In this document: one piece after another, positions 56,101-64,000 of the stretch
Numbering within the stretch: position 1 is the first letter of the stretch
Layout: each line of letters starts with the position of its first letter
DNA from: Rhodopirellula baltica
Lineage (GTDB): Bacteria; Planctomycetota; Planctomycetia; Pirellulales; Pirellulaceae
DNA length: 64,000 nt
Assembly: GCA_002901265.1 (NCBI GenBank)
Contig: PPHI01000001.1
Location: forward strand, 620,001 to 684,000
Reading direction: 5' to 3'
The notes under the pieces: model-generated
The model's input: only the letters and a program-made list of their open reading frames with translations
The model's database searches: none
What the model was told of the DNA's origin: nothing
Translations under genes and position numbers: made by a program

Positions 56101-59100
56101 ATGATGCAATTCGAAAGCGAAAGTCTACTCGATCGTCACGTCGATCAAACCATTGATTTCACTGTCATACGCGCCGAAATGCGTCGTTTAGCGGATCAGG
56201 GTTTGTATCTTGATAATTATGAATATGTGAAGTCACAGCTTGGTGATGACCTGCTGCAATGGCCGGGTTGCGAAGGAGGCCTATTGGCGTTGCGAATCGC
56301 TGACTGTCTTGGCGGAACGCAATTGGCGAACGTGTTGACGTATCGTTTGGGGCGACTCTACCCAGACAATCTCGAAGTCAGGTTTTTGCGCACGATGCAA
56401 AAACTTTCGCGGCAGCCTCTGGCACGTGTTTGGCTGCAAATTCGGGATCAACAGCTGGAGACTGACGATCCAGAGTTGCAGTCACAGTGGGCCGTCGTGA
56501 AGGGCTTAATCCTTTGTGGGATGCGAGACTTTGATCGAGGATTTGAGTTGCTTGAGCAGGGGCACTCGCTGTTGCCAGACGACCCACGCCCGGTGCTTCG
56601 GATCGCAACGGCGCATCTGTCAAATGACCGTTTGGACCTTGCCATCCAAACGTGTCGAGATGCGGTTGCGATGATCCCTAGCTACCCGCCATCGATTCAA
56701 ACGCTTTCGCACCTGTTGCTGCAAGACAATCAGGTCGACGAAGCATTCGAAGTGCTCCGCGATTCGATCGGTACAACACAATCTGGTGGGTGCAGGTTAC
56801 AGCTCGCAAGTATGGAGATTCAGCGGCGTCAGTATGCTGCCGCGAAAGAGCTGATTGGTGATTTGGAAGATTACTTTCCGTTAGCGGATCCGGCACGCAA
56901 TGGCCGAGCGAAACAGGACAGTGTCCGTTCGTCGCTCGCGAAAATGCGATCCGAATTGGCTTGCTACGATGGCGACTACGAAACTGCGATCGCGCTGGCA
57001 CACGAAGCAAACAATAAGTTTCATGACACTTTGGTCGAGAATCTCAAAAACAATCGTGAAGGCGGAAAGCGGAAGCGTCTTGATGTCCCATTTGTACGAC
57101 AAAACGATGTGACGTGCGCACCCGCGACACTCGCGATGTTGTCCGCCTACTGGGGCATCGAGGTCGATCACGACGCGGTCGTAAACGAGATCTGCTATGA
57201 CGGCACAGCTCCTGTACGCCAACGCGCATGGGCCGAAGCAAACGGGATGGTCGTACGCGAGTTTCGTCTGACGGAACAAGTCGCACATCAGCTAATTGAT
57301 GCGGAGATTCCCTTCGGTATCTCGAGTGTTGACCCGGGTGGCGGGCACATCAACGTCGTTTGCGGATACGATTCGAGAAGGGGTGTCTTGTTAATGCAAG
57401 ATCCAGGGACATGGCACGGGATCGAAGCGTTGTTGCGGGAGTTTATTGAGCAGTATCAAGCGTTCGGACCGCGTGGATTGGTGCTGATTCCACAAGGCAA
57501 GCAGAGCTTGCTTGAGGGAATCGAGATGCCGGACGTGGATCGCTATGACCAACAGCACGCAATCGCGATCGCACTGCAAAAGCATGATCGTGACGATGCC
57601 GTGGCGATTCTAGATTCGATGCGATCGTCCGATCCGGACAACCTGATCACGTTGTGGTCCGAAGTTGAATTGGCTCGCTACGATTTCAATTTGCCGCAGC
57701 GATTGAATGTGATTCAGAAGTTGCGTGAAAACTTTCCCGATACGGAATTGCTAACCCTCGCTGAGTGTGACTTGTTAGCAATGATCGATCGTCAAGACAA
57801 AGTGATTGAGCGTTTGCGCGAGTGCGTGCGTGGGGAAACGCCAAGCATCGAAAGTCGATTGCGTTTGTTGACCCGTTTAGAGAGCGAATCGGATAGCGAG
57901 GAAAAACACGAGCAGCTTCGCAGGATTCTCAAGGACGCACCGACAAATCCAGAGGGGCTGTCCCAGGAAGCGATTTTGCTTTGGGATCGAATGCAACGGG
58001 ACGATGCGTTGGAGCTTTTGCGTCTGGCTTCGATGACGGGAGAGCGCGATGAAGATCATGCGCGGCGGTATCTGGCAGCCGCGGCGCGGATGAACCGTCA
58101 AGACGAAGCGATCGAGGTGATGCGTGTTCGCTTTGAAAAGCATGGTCACGCGAGCGGCCAACCTGGAATGACGTATGCATACGCTCTTGCAAGAACAACT
58201 CACGCCGATCGTGCGGCGGAAGTCATTCGCAAAGCCTTGCAGGTACGTCCCGAAGACGGCGATTTGTTGTGTGAAGCTGCCTCCGCCCTCGGTCGGTTTG
58301 AAAAACCTTCTGTCGGACTTGAGTTGCTGGAAAACGCGACCATTCCGCTTCCAAAAGACCAGGTGTTGTACGCCAAGGCAAACCTGGCGCTCAGTGCAGG
58401 GCAACCCGACGAAGCTTTAGAGGCGTTGCTGGATTTGCATCACCTGCAACCGATGAATTTCGATGCGGTCTCACGTATCGCAGACCTCAAAGCGACCGTC
58501 GGAGGCATTGGCGGTGCGATCGAATTCTTGGAACGAATTACCTGTCGTCACCCGCATTGCCGTGGCCTGCTGTCGATTACGGCCGAATACATGCATCGTG
58601 CGGCACGCTACGAAGATGCCGTCGGATACTTGGACCGAATCTTGGAGACCTGTGATTTTGACGCCTGGGCTTGGCGAGAGCGATCATTGGTTTGCTCGGC
58701 CGCCGGATGGTATGACGAAGCCTATCGAAGCGCCGTCCGAGGGCTGGAATGCGAGCGGTCGGCGATGTCGTACAACATTCTCGCCGAGGCCGAGTCTGGT
58801 CAAGGTGATGTGGAATCTGCAGTCAACCATTGCCGCCAAGCGGTGCAATTGGACTGCGATTATCCACCCGCAATGTTGACGTGGGTGAAGCTCTGCAAAA
58901 ATGAGGACGAAAACAAAGAGACGCTCGACGAGATCTTTCAGCAGCTGGTCTTTCAACACAGCAACGGCGATGGCGTGATCGCATACAAGCGTTTTTCAAC
59001 GGGTTTCGTTGATGACGCAAAGCTTTGTTCGCAGTATCAGCAACTCCGTGAAGTCCGGCCGGACGTGTTGACAATGCACACGATCGCTGCCGATCATCAT

Positions 59101-61172
59101 GCGATTGCAAGCGTTTCACTGAAGCCGAGGAAGTCCTCCGTAGCGTTGAAGAACGTTTCAGCTACTTACCCGAATATTGGCAACATCTTGGGGAAGTGTA
59201 TCTTGCCAAAAATGACATGCCAGCTGCGGTTGAAGCGTTCGAGAAAGCGTTGGAATTGGATCCCTTTAACCGCGATCTCGCCATTCGCACCGCCCAGGTT
59301 TACCAAACAGTAGAACGCCCGCAGGACGCCGAAAAAACGCTTCGTCGGGCTCTCGGTGCGGCACCGGCAGACGCCGCGTTAATGGTGGAGCTTGGAAAGC
59401 ACACAGAAGACGAATCAGAGCGTGGCAAGTTGATTTTCGACGCCGCGATGTTATCGCCAAATAACAGTGACACATGGGCGATGCTGTTGTCGCTGTGTCA
59501 GTTTGAAAATCGCGAAGCGGATGCCGTACAAGCCGCGAGAGATTTGGTTGCCCAACGTCCGAGTGATTCCAACGCGACCTTGCGTTTGGCCGAAATGTTG
59601 CATCGTGAGGATCAATGGGATGAATCGGTCGGTGTGATCAAGTCTGCCATCGAGCGTGACCCGCGTAATGTCGATCTACATGGGTTGCTTGCTCAGCGGT
59701 ACTACGAACGCGGAATGATTGATGATGCCATTGCGAGCTGTTCCCCCGAAGGCATTGATCCGTTTGATCTAAACCAGTTGAATCTATTCGCGGCGAATCT
59801 TCTGAACTTAACCGGCAAAACGGAGGAGGCGTGCGAACGGGTGGTTTCTGCATTGGAACGTGACCCGAGTAACTTAGAAGGCTGGAGTCGCTTGGCGGAT
59901 TGGGCGGAGACACTCGAGAAATTCGAACTGTACGATTTGGCTTCAACCGCGTTGTTGGATCGTGCACCGTATTTGGCGTCGAGTCACGGTTACTATTCCA
60001 GCACGGCCCTGCGACGAGGCAACCGAGAGGAAGCCAAAGAGCATTTGCAACGAGCGCTCGACCTCGACGGCGGGTACGTCTATGCGGTCCCCGAGCTACT
60101 CGGGCTATTCATCGAAGACAGCGAAATTGATCGGGCAGAACGCTTTGTCGGTTCACTGAAAGATCGCGTCGATGAGATGGCGTTGTCAATTGCCCAGGGG
60201 ACGCTGGCGATTGCACAGGGGAATGACGCAGGCTTGATTACCGTTTTTCAAAAGTTTCCCAGCGATGCAGACTATGTCACGATCACACGCGAGATCCTTC
60301 GGCATTTTGAGCTAAGCTCCGACGGAGAGCTTGCAAAGTCGTTGAATAAAGCGGTCCGGCAAAAAAACGCCTCGGCAAGCTTGGGTTATCTTTGGTCACG
60401 AATCAACGTGCAGGAAGATAATCTTGCGGAAGGCGTGAAACGATTCCTAAAGCTTCCGGAAAAGTCAGAGGTACTGTCGGCCGCCGCGTTCGATGTGATC
60501 AGGAAGGTTTCGGTTTGGTGTGAATCGGACGATATGGCTATCCGTAAATCAGGAAATCGCCTTGCCATTCGCATCGTTCGAAAGCTTGGGACGCTGACTT
60601 ATGGAAGCGGCATGCTTTGGAAAGCGGCGACATGGATGTTGTTATACGGCGAGGAAAATAAGCGAGCCGCCAAGCTGGCCTCGAAGTATCAGCTGGTCGT
60701 CGACCGAGAAGCTCACATGATGGTGCCGGCTGTGCTGGCGGCGCTTTGTCAGCGTGACTTGCGATTGGCAAGTGAGTTGGTTCAGGACGCAATTTCCTAT
60801 CGGGCTGATTCAATGAATAGCGAGATGATGGTCATCATCGCTATGTACGGTGTTCATGCCATGGATCTCGATCGATTGGACGAAGCGATTCGACTGGTCG
60901 ATAAGAACGACTTGGACTGGGCATTCAAACGGATGGCCCAATTGATCACAATCGGCGTCGACTGCATTCGCGAAGGACGCGGAGATGAAGAGCGATTGAT
61001 CGACCATTGGATGGACGAGTTCGCCCATCGAGAGCTTCAGCAGGTCGACCAGTACGTGTTTGCAGAGTTGCGTGGACGGATTGCCGAAGCGGCCGGACAG
61101 CGACGCTTGGCGAAGAAGCTTCGCAAAGCGAAATACGTCATGCCTCGCAACGAAGCCCCACCGGCGAATTGA
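56101..61172 (+). CDS. Giant TPR protein with embedded C39-like peptidase domain, one frameshift
   Basis: Two frames (56101 to about 59115, and about 59115 to 61172) join into about 1690 aa. The first ends in AADHHAIA and the second begins RRF/KRFTEAEEVLRSVEERFSYLPEYWQHLGEVYLAK, a normal TPR, if one base is added near 59110-59118. TPRs fill residues 60-320 and most of 480-1500. A papain-fold C39-like domain lies at about 325-470, with Cys near 339 (VTCAPATLAML), His near 416 (GGGHINVVCGYD) and Asp near 434 (MQDPG). No ABC transporter domain and no signal peptide were seen, so this is not a bacteriocin exporter. It probably acts as a scaffold with a peptidase-like or peptide-binding module. 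Function unknown. Confidence 0.78.
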
Positions 61173-61205
61173 ATGTTTCCGGTGAGGGCGTACGTTTCGG
61201 TCTCG

Positions 61206-64000
61206 CTATGCGGCGTCGCGTGAATCGATCCCATCAATCGTTCCACGCTCGCGTCGTAGCGTTCGTATGGTTGCGTTTTGACGGTGAATGTCGTTTTGCA
61301 GTTCGCGGATTTGCACGTGTGCTTGTTCGTTGGCTTGCAAACTTGCTTCGTGTTCCTCACTGATGCGTTTCAGATGGGCCGTCAGGTCGGATGTTTTCGC
61401 GGCCAACGTTTGGTTCGCCCGCTTGGCCGAATCGAGTTCCGCCGAAACGTCTTTCAACCGATCGCTGACAACCTGATTCTGGTTGGATCGTTCGGTCAGT
61501 TGTTTACGTAAATCTGACAGGACCGAGTTGCTGGAATCGAGTTTTTCCGACAGGTCGTTTGCGTGGGTTTGCAACGTCTTGTTGGTCGACAGAAGCGATT
61601 CGTATTTGTCGGTCAAGTCGTTGATGCGAACACGGGCGGTTTCAAAGTGCTGACGCGTCGCATCGGAATCAACAACTTCTTCCCGAAGTCGGAGCAGTTC
61701 TTCACGCTGTTCGGCGAAGGCTCGCGTCTGCAAGTCACTCTGCTGTTTCAGTTGATGAATGTCTCGGTCACGCAAGTGAAGCTGTTTTTCGAGATCGATG
61801 ACGCCACCCATTCGGGTCTTCATGTCGGCGACAATCTGGTCTTTCTCTCGCAGTTTTGCTCCCATCGACTCGATCGTCGAAATTGCCGACACCAACCGTT
61901 CCTGCTGCGCGGCGAGTTCGTTGCGAAGTTCGTCGTTGTGGTCATTCAGGACGCTGATTTCGTCAGCGAACGCTTCATACTTGGCAATCGCAACAGCAAG
62001 CTCAGAATCGACACCTTGTTTCGCTTCCGCAAGTTCGTTGAATTCAAGTTGTGCCTGATCGAGCTGGTTTTCGACTTCGCCAAGTTGTTGCTCTTTTTCG
62101 CGAAGCGATTCGATCTCCATTTCTTGGTCGCTCAGTGCCGCATTCAATCCCGCGATTTGCCGATTTGCCTCTTTGAGCTGCGCCGAGATTGCTTCGTTGG
62201 CTTCTGTTAACGGAGCGACCAACTCGGTCTGATCCAACAGCCGCGCCACTTCGACTTCGCGGGCACTCAGTTTATCGGCTAGGTCTTCGACTTGGTCACT
62301 GCTGATCGCAAGCTTGGCCGTGAGTTCCGCCAGGTGTGCTTCCAGGTCTTCGACATGTTCGACTTGTGCTTTTAGTTCGGTGAGATGCACATCACGGTCT
62401 CGCAGGCCTTTGGTCAGCGAATCCATTTTGTCGACATGGTCGCGAAGTTTGTCCGCCAGAATCTGGTTGTCGTTCTCAAGCGAATCGATCACGGAAAGCT
62501 GTTCTTGGAGCTCGGTAATCGTCTGGCTAGATTTTTGGGACTGTGATTCGGTTAGTTCAAGTTGCTCGCTAAGTTGGGCGATCGTTTCGAGCTGGGCCGA
62601 TACCGTTTCGCCAAGGCGTGCGTTGTCTGCATGAAGCGGATCGATTGTTTCACATCGTTTGGCGAGTTCAGCGATGCGAGTGGTCTTTTCGCTCACGCTG
62701 GTTTCCAGGCCAGAGCGAATGTTTCTTTCATGCTCCAGCTCAGCATCTTGTTCTGACTGCAGCGATTCGATTTGGCTTTGCAGCGACGCGATGAGCCGTT
62801 CGCGGTCGTCTAATTCGGCGACACGCCCGTCGTTTTCGACCTGCAATTCGAGCAAGTCATCGCGGTACGATTCAGCGTGCTTTAAATCGGATTCGAGTGA
62901 CGCAATCTGGTTTTGTTTTTCCTCGACCAGATCCGCGAGGCGTTCATTTTGGTCCGCTGTCCGTTCCGCTTGGTCGAGTGCGGACGCAAGTTGCTGCTGC
63001 ATCAATTCGACGCTGGTGACGATGGAGGCGTACTTGCCGGTCGCGTCGTCCTTTTGTTGAGACAAAGTTTCGATGTCGCGGCGTAGCGAATCGACGGCGG
63101 CAGTACTCTCTTCGCCCCGAATGCGGTGGCGTTCGATTTCTTGTTTTAGCTCGAAAATCTGATTGTCTTTATCGCTGAGCACATCCTTTAAGTCATCGAT
63201 TTGCTGCAGCAGGCGTTGTGTCGAGTCTTCGAGTTCTGCATCCGATTGTTGACGCAAGAGAAGCGATTGTTGAAGTCGGTCGATTTGGTCTTCTAGACGG
63301 TTGACCGTTTGGTTTCGGTGTTCCAGTTCGCTTGTCAGCGTTTCAGTCTGTTCGCGAGTCGCGTCAAGTTCTGATTGGACCGAAGCGAGTTGGTCAGCAG
63401 TCGCTCGAAGGCTTTCGGCCTCGGTTGTCTTTGTCGCGAGCGTGTCGTTCAGTGCTGTGATCTGTTGCTCAAGTTCGGCGATTTCTGTTTGAGCCTGGTT
63501 GAGTTGCTCCGCGGTAGCTTCCATGAAGTGGATTTCGCCCGCTTGTTGCTTAACGGTGTCTTTCAGCGTCGCAATTTGTTTGGTCTGGTCGGCGATTTGT
63601 TCCTGAGCGGCAGTCGCTGCGGTTCCGCCGGCGTCAAGTTGAGCTTGCAGGCGATCGCAAGTCGCTAACGCATTGCCTTTCTCGGTCGTCGATTGGCTAA
63701 GCTGCGTTTGAAGTTCAGCAATCCGCTCTTGAGCAACGATCGCAGCATTCCCATCTGCATCGAATTGTGATTGCAGTCGCTCGACCTCCGCAGAAGCGAT
63801 ATCCTTCTCGATCTTGATTTCGTTGAGCTGTTTTTCAAGTTCGACAAGTTGTGTGTCGCGGTCGCTAACGTTCGATTGTGACTCTGCTAGCTGGACTGCG
63901 AGTGGTTCCAGTGTTTCGATTTCTGCGGTTTGCTTTGCAACCTTGGCTTCGAGCGTTGCAATTTGCTCAAGCTGTTCGGCGATCTGTTCTTCGGCTGCTG
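61206..64000 (-). CDS. Very long coiled-coil protein, 5' part outside the window
   Basis: The frame is open without a stop from its end at 61206 to the window edge, so at least 930 residues are visible; the ATG at 63524 is internal. Nearly the whole sequence is heptad-type coiled coil rich in Gln, Glu, Leu, Asp, Ser and Thr (QIAELEQQITALND, LESDLKHAESYRDDLLEL, LNAALSDQEMEIESLREKEQ). Near the right edge a unit recurs as DADGNAAIVAQERIAELQTQ and DAGGTAATAAQEQIADQTKQ, showing internal duplication. The C-terminus is basic (QNATIRTLRRERGTIDGIDSRDAA). No enzyme domain or membrane segment is visible in this part. It is convergent with the TPR/C39 gene (33 nt apart). It may be a structural, cytoskeleton-like or SMC-like protein, but no ATPase motif is in view. 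Confidence 0.8.
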   Translation of the reverse strand, partial: AAEEQIAEQLEQIATLEAKVAKQTAEIETLEPLAVQLAESQSNVSDRDTQLVELEKQLNEIKIEKDIASAEVERLQSQFDADGNAAIVAQERIAELQTQLSQSTTEKGNALATCDRLQAQLDAGGTAATAAQEQIADQTKQIATLKDTVKQQAGEIHFMEATAEQLNQAQTEIAELEQQITALNDTLATKTTEAESLRATADQLASVQSELDATREQTETLTSELEHRNQTVNRLEDQIDRLQQSLLLRQQSDAELEDSTQRLLQQIDDLKDVLSDKDNQIFELKQEIERHRIRGEESTAAVDSLRRDIETLSQQKDDATGKYASIVTSVELMQQQLASALDQAERTADQNERLADLVEEKQNQIASLESDLKHAESYRDDLLELQVENDGRVAELDDRERLIASLQSQIESLQSEQDAELEHERNIRSGLETSVSEKTTRIAELAKRCETIDPLHADNARLGETVSAQLETIAQLSEQLELTESQSQKSSQTITELQEQLSVIDSLENDNQILADKLRDHVDKMDSLTKGLRDRDVHLTELKAQVEHVEDLEAHLAELTAKLAISSDQVEDLADKLSAREVEVARLLDQTELVAPLTEANEAISAQLKEANRQIAGLNAALSDQEMEIESLREKEQQLGEVENQLDQAQLEFNELAEAKQGVDSELAVAIAKYEAFADEISVLNDHNDELRNELAAQQERLVSAISTIESMGAKLREKDQIVADMKTRMGGVIDLEKQLHLRDRDIHQLKQQSDLQTRAFAEQREELLRLREEVVDSDATRQHFETARVRINDLTDKYESLLSTNKTLQTHANDLSEKLDSSNSVLSDLRKQLTERSNQNQVVSDRLKDVSAELDSAKRANQTLAAKTSDLTAHLKRISEEHEASLQANEQAHVQIRELQNDIHRQNATIRTLRRERGTIDGIDSRDAA

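Noticed and set aside
61563-62210. 215-codon plus-strand frame rich in Phe
   Set aside because: Antisense shadow of the coiled-coil gene.

Overview
The window reads as chromosome of a Pirellulaceae-type planctomycete (Rhodopirellula and relatives). Diagnostic features are paired DUF1549/DUF1553 'planctomycete cytochrome' and DUF1501 genes, a DUF1080 protein, a formylglycine sulfatase, a secreted protein opening with an LExLExRxLL-type motif, a transmembrane Ser/Thr kinase with TPRs next to an ECF sigma factor, and lipid A genes. Genus assignment is inference from gene content. I saw no rRNA, tRNA or CRISPR array.

Layout. 1-3 kb: a degenerate EAL plus HDOD protein (cut by the window edge) and acetolactate synthase on the other strand, separated by a shared terminator. 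3.2-10.6 kb: a frameshifted crcB overlapping an Asp-box/CBM9 exported protein, a TPR-sulfotransferase, and a twice-frameshifted matrixin-like secreted protein with a tyrosine-rich tail. 10.6-16 kb: kinase/TPR, ECF sigma factor and a small secreted protein. 16.2-18.3 kb: lpxD-lpxI. 18.3-22.4 kb: DUF1080, sulfatase, GlsB/YeaQ-like protein and zinc-ribbon protein. 22.6-35.1 kb: one long minus-strand cluster, ECF sigma > FecR > PSD1 cytochrome > DUF1501 > PSD1 cytochrome > DUF1501. 35.2-39.8 kb: HDAC-family deacetylase, small cytochrome, cmoA-cmoB and a diadenylate cyclase of DacZ-like architecture.

39.9-47.5 kb is the accessory island and the most interesting part. It holds a REP-associated transposase (RAYT) with at least nine short AGGTG-N5-CACCT palindromes, and a retron-like operon on the minus strand: ARM/HEAT-like protein > structured intergenic RNA > winged-helix/SWIM zinc-finger protein > retron-type reverse transcriptase. 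The 265-nt spacer between the ARM and SWIM genes has a perfect 24-bp hairpin enclosed by long complementary ends, which is the msr-msd layout of a retron ncRNA. From memory of the published retron classification, the ARM + WHSWIM + RT set corresponds to type XIII.

48.2-61.2 kb: trmL, then a tightly packed plus-strand run (zinc-ribbon membrane protein, HD phosphohydrolase, nagB, YpdA-like reductase), miaA, a GNAT, a YbdK-type ligase and a giant TPR/C39-like protein. 61.2-64 kb: the C-terminal part of a very long coiled-coil protein that runs off the window.

Sequence quality. Five genes (crcB, the matrixin-like gene twice, a DUF1501 gene, the RT and the TPR/C39 gene) are broken by shifts that are each cured by adding exactly one base. 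This uniform direction points to single-base undercalls in the sequence rather than five decayed genes. These genes are therefore annotated across the shift.
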